Shown: positions 12,401 through 26,860, numbered from the stretch's first letter. The stretch is 64,000 nt of DNA from Parus major (GCF_001522545.3 NC_031791.1:6495220-6559219); one strand, 5' to 3'. Notes: generated by a model not told the origin, from the letters alone. Numbers and translations are program-made.

Positions 12401-15400
12401 TAACCAAAATAATGACGCTGACACTTTCTGCCTGCCCACAGAGCCATGGCAGCATTATCCCACAGGGAGCCTGTGCTCACTCCTGCTTTGAATTACTGCC
12501 CCAGATCCCATCCTGATGCAATAATGGCTCACTAGGGCACAGCAGCTGAGCTCCAGCCGGCAGCCTGGCCTATAAGCAGTAGGAAATAGTGAACAGGATA
12601 TTAAACACCATCATGGGGGGAAGGGAGAACACCGATTTAAAGAAAGGGATGGAAGATAAGAGGGTAATGTGAGGGTTTTTTCACCATTGGAGACCCAAGT
12701 AAGGATCCATGCTGGTTTCCACAGCACCCTCTGCTCAGCTCCGCCATCAGACCAGGGTCGCTGCAATTATTTGCATGGAGGAAACGTACACAAACATCGC
12801 TTTCTTCAGAACACAGAAAGGAAAAGGAAGTTGTGTTCACCCTCAGCACAGCAGGGAGTGGTCAGAAATACACTTTGCACCCACATTCAGGGGCTGTTTG
12901 CTCATACTTTTGGTTGCCGCCCTCCTTTCTGCGCTGGATGGGTCGGTGTGGGAGGCTGTGTGGGTTGAGATTTCAGTGAACAAACACCAGCATGGCCATG
13001 TTCCACCGGCTCTCGAGAGGTATTTTCTACCTCTCCAACAGCTACCTTTGGCACCCAGCACACCATAGCAGGGTTAGTGCCGAGTATCACACTGGTGCTC
13101 CTGGACAGCCCTTGTGTTTCTGAACAGAACAGCAGCACCTTCCCCTCCAGCCACACTTAATCCTGCTGATCCAAACTCTGCTCCACCCAGGAGCTCCATG
13201 GGCAGCATGCACTGAAAGCATCTCTCCTATCCTCCTGCCTGGCTGCACCAGACCTGCCCCTTCTTCCACCACCCCCTGATTCCATCCAACCTTCTCTCCA
13301 CTTCCAGGGGCTGCCCACGACCCCCCCCCACCAACTCACATTTTTCTCCCTCTCATCAGTTCTTTCCATTTTTTCCTATATTACATGCCACACTGGGAGA
13401 AGTTTAATGTCCCTGAGGGCATTAAAGGGAGCCTGGGCATATAGTCAGGTGGGCATGTGCACTGGGGAAACTGGGGCAGCACTTGGAAGTTGAAAACCAG
13501 TTTTCCCCACTCCCACTGGTACCAGTACAACCTGCCACAGCACAGCTGGCCACCAACCAGCTGAGAAGACAACAGTAAACAGCTTCCAACTGTTTTAACG
13601 TTGCAATATTTTTAAATAAATAAAGAGCCAATAAAGAGAAAGTATTTTCTTTAGTAGGGATAAAGCACATGCAGAAACAGTAGCTGGCTTAAATTTCTCC
13701 CTATTAAAATAAATTGTACATGTGGCTAGTGATGCTTTCTGGATAAGCTACTGGCCTTATATACACAATTTAGCATCCCACTGATACTTATTTTATGAGT
13801 TAGGTGTCAAAATAATCCTTATTCTATTCAAAGTGTGTACACACACAAGCCCCCAACAATATAACGGTTCTTTTGGAGAAGCTTTCCTGATTTTTCCCTT
13901 TTTTATATTTAAATTCTAGTTGTGCAATTGCTTCATGCACAGCTGAAGCCACACTGAGCCCAAGAGTGCTTCATCCACCTGAAAGCACCACAGATTCACA
14001 GGAACTCAGCACAGCTCAGTATTTATCAAGCATCAAAATCAACAGCAAATTAAAAATAAACCGTATTATTCTCAGTATTTTTGACCCAAAATCAATTGGT
14101 CTTTCCCAGTACTGAGGACTAAATGGAGAGCCCCAGCTAAAACCATGCTGCTAAAGGGCTGCGAGTCTCGCAGTCACAATTCCGGACAAGTGAGCCACTC
14201 TTTTCACTGTGCTGCTGACAGCAGGAGCCACAAAACAATATTGCCCAAATCCACATTCATGCAGCACAAGGGAATAAAATGCCACACAAATCCTCTTTTC
14301 TGCAGGCTCTGGTGATATCATTGTTTGGGTTAAAACTGCCATGAGAAGACCCTTCAAACGAGGCCAGGGTGAAAGAGTGGAGAGAGCAAAAAGCATTTGT
14401 GAGCTCACCCAGGTGCCCCAGCCAAGTGGCTCCAGCCAAACCCACTCCATATATTTCAGATATATAAATAAATATATTCTTAAACCACCTCCTTTGCACT
14501 TTCTTCAGGTTCTCTTTCTATACACACAATCTGAAGGTAAATACTCGCCTGTTCTTCTCTAAGATGAAAAAAATGAACATACAAATGAGGTCTGAGCAGG
14601 CTGAGCTAGCTGGGAGGCACCTCCTTGCCAGTGTAAGCTGTGAGTAGAGCAATACGGAAAAGAAAGGTAAAGAAATGGGAGCCCTTGCAGTGGCAAGAAG
14701 GGTAGTTTAAGAGTAAAAACCAAAAGCAAGAAAGAAACAAATGTACTGAGCTGGTCTCTGGTTAGGACACTGGTGCACAGCCTGAGCTCACTCCAGCTCC
14801 CCAGCTAAACAAGCTGCAAAAACTCCTTAGAAATTAACTAGAACTTCATAACACAAACATTTCATTCCCTCATTCCTAAAGGTGGGAGATGTTTAAAAAT
14901 ATCTGCCTTACCAGGCTGTGTCCCCTGTTGAGCACCCAGGGAAGGAGAGGAGGACCTGCCCCACCCTGCTCCACTGGCTTCGGTTCGCTGCCTTCGCTTC
15001 GAAGCGCCTGCGTTGAGCACGGACCTCGCTGGCGTCACTGCCATGTGGATTTGCCATTTCCCAGGTGTTTTACCTGCTGACACTACGACTGCAAGCCTGT
15101 TTGTTTTATTAAACTCTGCTCCTACTCTTAAGCTACCATCCAATTACTGCTCCCTATTACTCGGGGCTCAAGAACCAACATTAATTACAGAGTACCCTGC
15201 AAAGGAGGCTGCTGCCGGCTGAACTGCACAGAGCTGGAGCATCCAGCACCTCTCCTCTGGGAGAAGAAACACATTCCTCATCTCAGTGGTGGATGAACAG
15301 TCCTGAGCATGAAGGGCAGATCTGGCGAAACAGATGATGAGCATCATAACCTCAGTGCCCAGATTTCAGCAGCCCTTTGGATTCCTCAAGTATCCACAGC

Positions 15401-18400
15401 AATAAATATCCATTTTCCCCTACGGGATTCAACAAAATCAGTTCAAGCCTGGGCATGTTAACCCAGAAGTCTCTGGGATTAAGGGCACACACCAGTAACA
15501 GCAGCCAGTGCTGTATAAATAATGAGTTTTAAGTGCCTCTGGCAAAGCACTCAAAACCAGGAGACCCCAAACTCTATGGAAGAAATGCCTGAATACCATA
15601 GCCCTTCAAGCACAGTTCTTCATAGCAAGAACTGAGCTGTTCAGGCATTAACAACAGACCTGGGAGGTTAAGATCTGTGCAGAGCCCAGGAACACAGTGT
15701 GAGTGTTTGGGAAGGGCACAGAACGCCCATTTGCCTTCACACCGTGGCCTCTGCAGACAGCAGCATAACAAGTTATTTTGCAACTCACATTGCTCAGATT
15801 GAATAATCCCCTGCAAAATATCCTTCTGCTGGATTTGGAGAAGGATCCTGTAAACTCTGGCCTCTTTTTTTCCTTTCTACAAATAGATCTCTATTGCACA
15901 ATGAACTGATGCAGTGCCACTTGCATGGAAGAGCGATATGCCAGATGGAAACAGCACTTCATGATTATCTACTTACTTTTTAATTGATCATTAGATTTTT
16001 TTTTCCTCAAAAACGTGCTTCTCCTTGGATAGCTCAGTGCACTTTCAAAGTGTTTTACCAACAGCACTGCAGAATTCAGTCTTGACAACAGCAGTGCTAA
16101 CAGCACTGTCTAGACTTCTAAATGCAAGAGTGAGATTAAAAAGGTGAATAACTCTTCTCTGTGCTTCACTTCTGCTCCCAGACCTTGCCAAACACAGCTT
16201 TTGAGAAAGATCCATGTTGTAGCACTGGAGCAAGGAACACTAAGGTGGCTTGAACCGCTGATTGCAGGGACATGCCTGCATGGGGACACAGGGAACACGT
16301 CCCACGTGTGGGACAGCGCCAGGCGAGTACTGTGGAGCAGCAGAACATGCTTCTATAACACACAACATATTTCATATTAAGAGCAGCAATTAAATCAATT
16401 AGTGGTCATCCAGCGAGCTGCTACTTTACAGAAGTTCATTTTAAGCAGCAAAACCAACTTCCAGCACGGTTTAGAGGAAGAAGGTGCCACACAAGCACAC
16501 ACATGCTCATGCCACTGGGAAACCGGGAATGGCTGCACAGGCTTCTGCGGCAGGTGGCTTCTATCAAACTTCATCAGCAGCAGCTGGGTGGGTCTCAGCT
16601 TCCAAATGAAACACACACACCCCCATTTACAGTGTTTCAACCCAAAAAAGCCAGTCCTCCAAGTAAAATGTAAGCGCCACATCCATTTTTCTCCACAGTA
16701 AGTGCAGATCACATACATGATCACTGCAAAAGCCAGAAGGGACTGTGCTGGGTACCACACTAGCAAATTACTTGTGTAACAAATTATCAGCTTAAAAAAT
16801 CAAGTATCTGCACTTGCTCCAAGCTGAATTTTTTTCCAATTTGCATTTTTTTTTTACAATTTGCGTTTTAAAAATATATAATTCACAACTTGGATCAGCA
16901 AAGACATTTTTGTTTTTTTTAAACACAGCAACAAATTTCAAGCCTGTTTCCCAAAGCACCATCAAAGAGCTCATCAATACCAAGAAGTCTGGATCTTGTG
17001 TCTGGGAATCAACTCTTAAAATTAATTTTTCACAAAGCCTGTTTTCTTATTTTTGAGAAACTTGCCCCATCCTGAGCTCCAGTGACTCATCCCCAGATGT
17101 CTCTGACTTGCAGCACCTGAACTGACTGCATCCATGAAACACCTTGCGACTTGGCAAAACTACAGTCCATGGGTGGGAAAGCAGGCAAGGAGATTAACTC
17201 AGAAAAACAGACAAAAACTGCAAGTTCCCCAGTCACTGTTTCTTCTTGAGATGTGGAACTGAGCAACTGCTGGGGTTGCCTGACATAGGGATGTTGAGAT
17301 GATGCTCAATCTCACGAGGTGCAGCCGGCTGCGTGTCTGCCCTGTTTTCCTAAATCCCAAATGCTCTTGCTCCAATAGCAAAGCTCTTACAATGCTTTAC
17401 AGCAGAGAGGCTTATGCTTTTCTCTCTCTACTTGTTTTTTGTTTTAAAGAAATGTCTCAAAATATTTTCTCAGGGAGTGTTTCTGCTGAAGGGAATTGGG
17501 GAAAAACACAAGCAGACACTTGAGGTAGACAGGAACCTCCCACTCACAAACCTGTCTCAGAAGTGCACGGCTGCAGCTCCAGTTATGTTCTCTCCCCCCA
17601 AGTCTAGAAAATTTATTAGAACAAGTGTTCTAGTAAAAAACAAAATGTTCTTCACCAATCCTATAGTATTTTTCTAGTAGTAAAGCTGAAGTGCTATGAA
17701 AATTACAATTAATCAAACCTCAGCTTCAGTATAACTCATCACTCCTTGGTTTTCTGCCACAGTCAGAAGTTTCAGAAGGTTAACACGTTTCCAAAACAAG
17801 CAGGATCTATCAGCAAATTTTCAGCTGATTTTGTACTTAATGCATCAAAAGGGCAGAGTTCTTTGTTTCATTACATTTGTGTTTTCAAAGTCCAGGCAGG
17901 ATGTGGTTGGCACCTCTGCACAGCAAAACCAGGGCTGAGCGCTTTTAGCATCTGCTGCTACCACAGACGTGATTTACAACTGTTTATGCTGAGAAATCAT
18001 GAGAAACTATTAATGTATAACTGCTTCCCCCAGCAGCATCAGCCCAGAAAACACAGCCAACCCTCCAACCAGGTTAGCACCTCACTAAGACACCAATGAG
18101 CTCCTTGCACACCTTCCACGCTCCTGAACCTGTGGCACCTCTCCTTCATTTGTGTCTGCAGAGAACCTTATCACTGGCACAGATGCAGCTGTGCATCTAT
18201 CTCAAAAGAAGGAGAAAAAAGTTTAATTCCACTGTATTTGCATATGCTGTGTATAATATAATGTATTTGCATTCCCCGATTGCCAGCCTTTGCAGTGATT
18301 AGCACCATGCAGATCAAACCCAGCAGTGCAATAATCAAGCAATGCTCATGCTGGAGAGTCCAGCTCAATTATAAAAAGAAATAAACCTGCAAGAAAATCA

Positions 18401-20689
18401 TCACAGTTAAATATGAAATTTCTCTGTAATTGCAAGCCTCCTTGCTTTGTGAATTCATCCCTAATGTCCATTATCCACTCCCATTCCTGCCTCCAGAGGC
18501 AGGCAGGCAAGTAACACTAACAGATACAGTTTCCCCCAGCACTCCCTCTTGATTCATCATGCAACAGGGACTCTTTTTTTAATAAACCACGTCTTTGCAA
18601 AAGGACTATCGCCATACATCATCATCAGGGTAGATGAAGAGAGTCAATCATAATTTTTAAATAAACCAAGAGCAACAGCTGCAAAACATGAAGCCACTAA
18701 CACTGTTCATGCCACCACTGGCTTCCCCACTGGCATCTGATGGGTGTTTGCCAGTGGAAGATCACCTGAACCAAGAAGAGGAATGTTTTCTGCATTGGTA
18801 CCCCAAAACTGAGGGGATGGCAGACACTCAAAACACTGTACTTTCAGAACAAAACAAAAAAAAAACTTGCTTCAGTGTGTAAACAGAGGAAAAAATGTTA
18901 TTTTTTGAGACAAAGATGCTTGAACACCATGAGTGCCTTGGGTTCTCGTTATCAAGGGGATGAAGCATCCCAAACCTCACTGAAGAGATGGGCAGGAATG
19001 GAGTCCTGCACTGGGATGGGAACAACAGCTGCTCTGACCTCATCTACCAACCCTAGCTTTATTCCACCATTTCCTGGAGGAGTCAAAGAAAGAGTAGAGA
19101 CAGGTGGGAACAAACAAACTGTCACTGCCACCTATAAACAAAGGAAATGTTTTTTTGAAGGCAGCATCTAGGTAGACCTGCTGGAAATAACAGAAGCAGC
19201 AGTTACAACAAGAAAAATCCCCTCCAGAATTCTGAAGAAACTATGGCACTCACTAGAAGCAGTATCAGAGGAATTTAGCACATGGCCATTTCCCCCACTA
19301 TCACCAGCATACCCTTCCCATGTTGATGCAGTTGTTCCCACTGCAGATAAACTCCCTTCTCCAGGGCCATCCTGACAACTTTGAATTTTTCAGAAAGCCC
19401 TGAAGAATGAAGCCAGCTCCTCTGTTTGAATCAGCAAACTCACATGTCTGCAAGACCCCTTTTCCATCATGCTTCAACACCTGCACATGAAAATCCATGG
19501 AAAAGCAATATATATGTACCCTACATTCTTCCCCTTCCAAAACAGTTTCTTCTAATTGTTGCCCCTCTTCAAGAAAGTGTGGGGGTCCTTAAACCCTTTT
19601 GACTAAAAATACATATAAATAGCTAAAAACTCGCATTTTCTCTGCACCTGAACTCTTCTCCAGGCCCCAAAAGCTTCCAGCTTTTCCTCGATGAAAGTTA
19701 TTCCCGCAGCTGGACCAGGCAGCCCACACTGAGTTTATCACGTTGCTACTTCATGTGTGCATTCACCAAGACTCTCACGAGCTTCTCACCACACACACTC
19801 AACTTTCAAGTTGGCAGTTGGAGATAAAAAAGCAGCGATATCAGCATCAGCCACCGGCACCAATCCCAGGAGGAATGGAGGCTCCTGTGAGCAGTGCTGG
19901 TGCTTCCCAGGAGGAACAGAGGGACACCAGGGAAGTGCTTGGTACTCATCCCACCTGGTTTCTCCCTGCTCAAATTGTAATACATGCTATAAGGTTCCTA
20001 AAAAGGGTGTTTTCTTGCATGGAATGGGTCTATAAGCTATAACAAGCTATAGGGGTCTGCCTCCTGTCTGTGTAAGGGTATGTTTACATGATAAATGGCC
20101 TTTACTGCCTCTATACACTTACACACATTCATGCAGGATGATAGTTAAGTGATTTCTTTTGACTTCAGACCAACAACCACCCCCACAACTTAAACACACA
20201 ATTTCCATCTTGCCTGTCAATTCACTGCCAACCAACAGTTGTAAACCAGGTATTTAGGCCAGAAAACTTTGGCCTAATGCTGGATTTCAAGATTTTTCAG
20301 AGCAAATGAGCAGCTGAGTTTTCATGGTACATGAAGGACAGAAGGACTGCTTTGTACCAGGAGGATGACAGCTCACCACTGCTCTTCTCCAAGTGGCTGT
20401 GTCCCTGGAGGGTCCCATTGGCTTGTGTCTGATGTACATGTCAAGGTGACACTGCCCAGGATATGTGTCTTTGCCAACAGGACTGTAACACTACACACAC
20501 AGAATCCAGTAAAGGACACACCAGCAGGTTTTGTTCGGGGATTTAAGGAAGTTTTTTGTCAGTCTGCAAAATGTCACCCTGAGGTGCCTTTGCACCAACT
20601 AAAATCAGCATTTTCCCATAAAGCCCCAGGGCATCCTGCTCTCCTGTGGCCCCCATGTTAAGAGGGGAAATCAGGGATATACATTTAGG

Positions 20690-20890
20690 TAAGAACCAGG
20701 AGAAGATTTCTTCACCCAGAGGGTGGCACTGACCAGACTCCCCTGGGAATGGTCAGACCACCGAGGCTGCCAGAGTTCCAGGAGTGTTTGAACAATGGGC
20801 AACCATCTCAAGGATGCACAGGGTGGGATTGTTGGGGTATCCTGTGCAGGGCCAGGAGCTGGACATGATGATCCTTGTGGGTTCTGTCAG
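20690..20890 (+). repeat. CR1 LINE 3' fragment (different subfamily)
   Basis: It contains GAGAAGATTTCTTCACCCAG, CCAGGAGTGTTTGAACAATG and GGTGGGATTGTTGGGGTATC, ending near GATGATCCTTGTGGGTTC. These phrases characterise a CR1 subfamily distinct from the short AAGGGACCTTAAAG type. Confidence 0.75.
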
Positions 20891-23800
20891 ATTCAGGACA
20901 TTTTGACACTGGTTATAGGACCCTCTTATCCACTGGTTCAGGAACTGGAAGGCAGCATGCAAGGCAGGGCTGCAGGAGGAAAAATATTTGCTGCCTAGGG
21001 CAGCTGAAGCTGGACCTGAAAGATTTTTATCCTTCCATGAACCAGCCCCTGAGCAATGACAAACAACTCCTAAAACTCCCCAGGAATGGTTACCAACTGC
21101 ACGTTTCTCATTTTCCAAGTGCCTGTCTCAAGGCACTGCAGGCAGCTCACAGAGGCAGAAACTGGGGCTGGACTATAAAATGTTCCATCGTGCTCCATGT
21201 CAATGGGATAAAACCAAACCACCCTTCAAGCTGTCCTGGAGCATCCAGACCATCTCATGAGTGAAATGCGAAGACCAGCTCATGCCTTTGATTCATTTGT
21301 ACACAGGCACTGCAGACGAATTCAGGTGGGAATTATTAATCCTGTCTTTGGAGCAGAGTTTGAATAGCAGGGAATAAATACAGCCTGGAGCCCTGGACAC
21401 AGGGATGGGACCGTCCCCACTTACACCCTGCTTGCTCTCATATTCAGTGATACACAGGCCCTAGGGAAAGTCCCTATGGAATCATGCTCCAAGGCCACAC
21501 CAGCACAGGAAGGAGAGAAGATGCTGTGGGACCAGCAGCAGCACATGCCATCTTCCATCTCTAAGGGTTTGGCTCTGCAATTCTACTATAAAGCTGCATC
21601 AGCAGCTTAGTTATTTATTTAACTAAGAGCTTTTAATTATCTCTCTCACACACACATTCTGTGGGGCGGGGAAGGAGTGGAATAATCAGCCTACAACCAG
21701 TGACCGGAGGGTTCAAAGGAATTGTGGTTTTCATAGAAATAGCTAACTAGCCCAATTCTTCTTCCACTGCTTTCGAAGTGTACTCCTACCCCCAGGCTCC
21801 AGCCACAGCGTGCTTTGCTGTGGTTACATCTCAGCCTGAGCAGATCCCTGTAAGAACAACTCAATTTTGACAGAGCAAAGGATCCCCCACAGGTCTGGGC
21901 TCCAGGTTTCCTGAGGCAGCCACAGAGGGTTATTCCATGGTGTGACCCTGTCTGAAAGCAATGGCACTCACCTTCACCAGCAGATGGACTGGGCTGCTCC
22001 CCAGAAACACCCATGTGGGACAGAATCAGCCAACACTGTGGCCATGGCCACACAACCAGGCAGCCCTGGAGCTCTCCCACTCCCTGCTCTGCCACTGCTC
22101 CCCTGAACCGCTCATCTTCCTACATCTTTTATGCTCTGAGTTGACATCAGGAGATACAAAATTCTCAGTCCCTTCCAAAAGCACCAGAGTTCGAGTGCTG
22201 TGAGACTTTATAAATTATAAATTACAAAGCACTGCTGTCGACATTTGCTTCCAAGCAGAGCAGCAAAAGCAAGCTGGGATGGGAATTTGCTTAAAAATCC
22301 CAAATCAGAAATGCAGCAAGGTCCAGAGCAGCATGCCCTGGAAGAGTACAATTGCTTGAACACAACCCCCAAGCCCACACAATTTCCCTCTCCGTGGAAC
22401 TGCTTCATTTAAAAAAAGCAAAAACAAAAAGAAAACAGAGAGAGAGAAAGATTTAGTCCATCTACACAATCTACATGGACAAATTAAAAACACTGGCTTT
22501 TAATACATGATGTGAGTGGCATTACACAAGCAAAAATTCACATAAACAAAACAAGTGTAAACAACCGACTGAACGTAAAGAAACTAATAATATTAATCTG
22601 GATTAAGTACAAGCCATAAACATTCCTACCTAATCCATCCAATGGACAAAGATAAATCCCTGCTACACTGCATCCTACAGCTCTTTGCAATTTAAGTACT
22701 GATCAAAACAGTAGTAGATAAGACATATAAAGGGAAATCTTTATGCATCGTTGCCTGCTTAATCTACACAAGATTACGGCAAAGGACAAGTACCAAGAAA
22801 GCAGAATAATCACTGCAAAAGATCCCCAGGCCCAGAATGGAATTTCTACTCCTGATGCAAAGCTTTACATTGAACTTCCCCAGAACATGAAGCAACAAAC
22901 ACAGCTCCAAGCCTAAACAACCTGAGTATCTTCTACTCCCTAATGCTCTAAGAAAATTGCACAGAAGTTAGAGGGAAGCCAATAGATCTGCAGTGAAGTT
23001 TAAAAGTACAAAATAAGGTTTATGATAGGAAATTATTTGCATCCATAGGGCTGCTACAGGGACCCTCACACTGTCCTAATAAAGCCCTTAGATTCATCAG
23101 TTTATTCCCAGGAATGTAAAAGCAGCTCCAGCAAGTTCAGACACCCACCCAGTGTGGCACACCAGTACAGCTCAGCTCTACCTCCCCCCTGCAGCCCCAT
23201 CCACACAGGGGTGGGAGCAGGGACCCCTGGCCTGGGGAGAGCCCAGGGCTTTCCCACCCAGCACAGACACAAGATCTCTGAGCACCACTAATTCCTAGAG
23301 CTTTTTCCAAGAAATTGGTGAAATACAGCAGTAAGAGGCTGAAGAAAAATCCACCCAGCAGTGACATGGGTATTGTCACGGTTCCCTCAAATGAAGAGGC
23401 TCCCAGCACAAACCCCTCATTTGGGGACACAAGGAAAGACGTTTGAGGAGAAACTCCTAGTCAGATGCTGTGGATACTCAGCCAACACTTCCACTGAACA
23501 TCTAAGGATGAAGAGCCTGAGGTTCACCTGCTGACACCAAAAATCCAAGATTCCTTTGAGATGCCAAATAACTGGTGGTAAAAACCTAGTACAGAGTCAC
23601 TGCCTTCCATCAGCAATCCTTCTGTACACACAGCTTATCCCAGGACATTATATGCCATATCCACAACATCATCATCACCCACTTATCAATGTATCAAAGC
23701 ACATGGAGCATCCCAACATCCCTGCATACCCCAGCAGAGCAGCACTTTAACCTCTAATGAATGAATTTGTGGAGGTGGTTGCTCACTGGATAAGCCATAT

Positions 23801-24956
23801 CCTCACCAGCCTATGTCCCATGCATTCAAGTATCTGCTCAACAAGCAGTAAACAGGACAGTAGGAAAGATGCTGTTTTACCGATTTCCAAAAATCAAATG
23901 CTATCGAATGAAAAACCACCAAGGATGCTCATGCAGATCACACAGGCACTTGGCAGGGAGATACTGGAGCCAGGAGCTGTAGGTTTGGAGCATCACTGCC
24001 TGAAGCATTTGTAGGCTTTAGAAACATAAAATGTTTGGAAAAGGGCCGAGAGGAGTCCTTATTCCTCAGGATTGCTGCTTTCCCATGAAAAGCTTTGCTT
24101 CTGGTAAGATTATTTGTTTGAACTTGCAATTGTGAGACCAGATGAAAACACAGGCAATTCCTGTTCTCGTCATCTAAATTGATACAGGAAATAATGTGTT
24201 TATAATAGGAAAAAAATATCATCCTTCTCTCTGTTTCATAAGGCTCTAATTGAGTTTTCAAAGTAAGGAGCACACACTATCTTTATCCTGATATTTACCT
24301 TCCCCAGCAGATTATGTTTGTCCATGGGAATCCCAGAAAATCCTCACCTTCTTTATTAAGGCCTTGACAGGAGAGATATGCAAAGGACCCCACTGCCTTT
24401 TAAATCCCTCCCAATACTCAAAATTGCCCCACAAGTGCAACTGAAGATGCAAGGTGATGCAAAATGTAAACATCAAGAGTATCAGCATCACTGACATACA
24501 ACACACAGCCCCTTAACAACTATCACAACGCTACAGGAAAACCTTCAATTCATTAAATATGGCTGGACCAACCATTAAAAAAGAAAAACAACCTACTTTG
24601 GATCTCCACAAAGCAACCTTTGAAGCCAAGGAAGCAGATCCTGGGGCAGCGACACACGAGTTAGCTAATTGTGAAAGGAATTGCTCTCCACAGCATCACA
24701 GCAGTACCAGCAGCCAGGGCAGGCGCTCCACATCCCTCATCCAGACCCAGCACACTCTGCCCCACGAGACCTTGCAGGGATCATTTTTACATATCTCAAC
24801 TGTGAATAAGAATCACTAATCCAAAGACCCTCCCTCCAGATCTAGCAAACTAAGACAAGCAAAATCCAGTGTGTTTGAAAAGCCTTCAAATCCTGAGTGG
24901 AAAGAGCAAGGTAAGGCAAAAATGGAATTTATGGTACTGTTCAAAAGCAAGATTTT

Positions 24957-24990
24957 CATGGAATAGTTTGAATTGGAAGGGACCTGTTTT
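24957..24990 (-). repeat. CR1 LINE 3' remnant, very short
   Basis: CATGGAATAGTTTGAATTGG followed by AAGGGACCTG resembles the reverse complement of the CR1 3' end over about 35 bp only. Confidence 0.4.
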
Positions 24991-25844
24991 GCTTTGCTTC
25001 TCCAGTATCTTCATTAATTCAAAATTAAAATTGAAGCAGCATAGCACCTACCCCAGAATTTGGACAATCTCTAAGAAATTTTCTCTTTACCACCAAACAT
25101 GCAATTCTTGAATTACCATTTACAAAGCCACAGAGGAAAGAGCTGCCAGAGCCTGTCCAAAACCAGCTTCCCCAAACCAGTGCACAAAGGGTGAACAAGT
25201 TCCTTTTCCCCAAAAAACAAGGACTTGAGGACCTGGGACGATTGCAGCTGCAGCACTCAGAGGTGGACAAGGTGGATTTTAGTTAATTCCAGACCTTCTG
25301 GAACAATTTTCATTATAAACGATGCCTCACTGGAGATAGGAAATAACAAATACGCCTCGGTGGAAAATCCGGTAAGAGCATCACCTCCCAGTGGGCCAAG
25401 GTGTTTTCCTGAGCTACAATTCAGGGGAATGCAGGACGCACGGACAGGAAAGAGCCCTTGCCTGACTGATACCAGACCACAACATCCACGTTTGTCCCAC
25501 GGGTGGGTGAGCAGGCATCGGCCTGTGGAGCGCTTCCCCAACAGCCATTCCCCGCCATGTCTCCTTTCTCCTGCTCCTCCTCCTGCACAAAGGGCTCCGG
25601 GCAGAGCTGGGGAGCCCAGGGCAGCCCGTCCCAGCCAAAGGGGACCCCGGGTGTCAGCTCTGAGCTGCGTGTCCCCAGCCCACTACCCCCGCCTCTCACC
25701 TCCTACGGGATCTGTCTCGGGGTAAGCCTCGGCCCTTGGACTTTCAGCGCTCCATGTCACACACAGAGCCCTCACACACACAGACACACACACTGTGCAC
25801 ACACACACACACAGTGCACACACACACTCACACACTGTGCACAC

Positions 25845-26045
25845 NNNNNNNNNNNNNNNNNNNNNNNNNNNNNNNNNNNNNNNNNNNNNNNNNNNNNNNN
25901 NNNNNNNNNNNNNNNNNNNNNNNNNNNNNNNNNNNNNNNNNNNNNNNNNNNNNNNNNNNNNNNNNNNNNNNNNNNNNNNNNNNNNNNNNNNNNNNNNNNN
26001 NNNNNNNNNNNNNNNNNNNNNNNNNNNNNNNNNNNNNNNNNNNNN
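25845..26045. other. Assembly gap (201 N)
   Basis: A run of N inside the CA-rich tract. Both edges are GTGCACACAC repeat sequence, so the missing bases are probably more of the same and the true length is unknown. Confidence 0.98.
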
Positions 26046-26166
26046 GTGCACACACACACTCACACACACACACAGTGCACACGCAGCTGCACTGGATCCG
26101 GTCAGTGCAAATACGCGCTGTGCACACACACGCACAGTACACAGACACACGGTGCACACAAACCCC

Positions 26167-26274
26167 ACGCACATTCATTAAATTATGTGTGCACAGACAC
26201 ACGGTGCACACACAAACACCACGCACATTCATTAAATTATGTGTGCACAGACACACGGTGCACACACACGCACG
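26167..26274. repeat. 54-bp tandem duplication, two copies
   Basis: ACGCACATTCATTAAATTAT is followed by GTGTGCACAGACACACGGTG at 26167 and again at 26221, giving a 54-bp period. The two copies are nearly identical. Confidence 0.85.
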
Positions 26275-26616
26275 GCTTGCACACGCCCTGCGCACGCAGC
26301 GCTCACACGCAGAACTCACAGCAGTCACCCCACACGGCCCCGATACAAACTACACACACGGGGGGTGCCTGTGCACACCACGCGCACGCACCCTTTACAC
26401 GCACACCGAGCGCACACGCTGTGTGCAGCTGCACCTGGCGCAGATGAGCACACGCACTCACACACAGAGCACGGCCACACACGCGCCCACCCACAGGGAC
26501 CGCGAGCACGCAGCGATCCGATGCGATCCGCGGACACAGCCACACGGACACGGACCCGCCGCGCCAAGGCCGCGCGCACTCCCCCGCGCCGCGCACACGC
26601 TCCCGCGCGCGCTTAC

Positions 26617-26760
26617 CCGGCCGCCCCCGCGCGCAGCGCCCGCCGGCCTCACGGCGGGCCCCGCAGAGCCCCGGCTGAAGTGCGGCACCCGGGGCCGCGC
26701 CGTGCCGAGCCAGCCGCTCGCTCTCCGCTCCGCGCCGCTGCCGCCCGCGGCTCTGCCCCC
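26617..26760 (-). other. EPB41: Candidate EPB41 non-coding first exon (1B-like)
   Basis: CpG-rich sequence ends at 26617 in GGCCGG followed by the donor GTAAGC. It lies just downstream, on the minus strand, of two CCAAT boxes. No in-frame coding is evident, as expected for a 5' UTR exon that would splice to the AUG1 exon at 3.8 kb. The start is approximate (Inr-like sequence near 26.74-26.79 kb). Acceptor-like CAG sequences inside it (after CGCACTT, and after CTTACTA at its 5' edge) are noted. Assignment to EPB41 rests on strand, position and lack of an alternative target gene. Confidence 0.5.
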
Positions 26761-26860
26761 CGGCCCCGCCTCCTCCCCCCACCACACTGTAGTAAGTTCT
26801 CATTGGCCGAGGGCGAGGGGCGGGACGCCAGCGCCGCCTCGCCATTGGCTGCGGGGAACC
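26760..26860 (-). promoter_or_regulatory. EPB41: CCAAT-box CpG promoter, minus strand
   Basis: Two CCAAT motifs in minus orientation (26806-26802 and 26848-26844) lie 42 bp apart in GC-rich sequence, with no TATA box. This is the layout of a TATA-less CpG promoter firing leftwards. Confidence 0.55.

Larger units (their letters stand above)
25757..26300. repeat. CA-rich simple/minisatellite tract (GTGCACACAC units)
   Basis: Alternating purine-pyrimidine sequence is dominated by CACACA runs interrupted by GTGCAC and ACTGTGCAC units. It is broken by an N gap and grades into the CpG-rich promoter on the right. The reading frames across it are repeat translations, not genes. Confidence 0.9.
3820..26616 (-). 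other. EPB41: EPB41 long 5' intron (between first exon near 26.6 kb and AUG1 exon)
   Basis: About 22.8 kb runs from the donor GTAAGC (complement of 26611-26616) to the acceptor at 3820. It holds CR1 fragments near 3.95, 4.1, 5.35, 5.9, 6.7, 9.05, 20.7 and 24.95 kb, AT-rich stretches (13.6-14.1, 22.5-23.0 kb) and the CA-rich tract with the N gap near 26 kb. I found no conserved coding exon; the open frames here look like chance, low-conservation frames. Confidence 0.6.
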
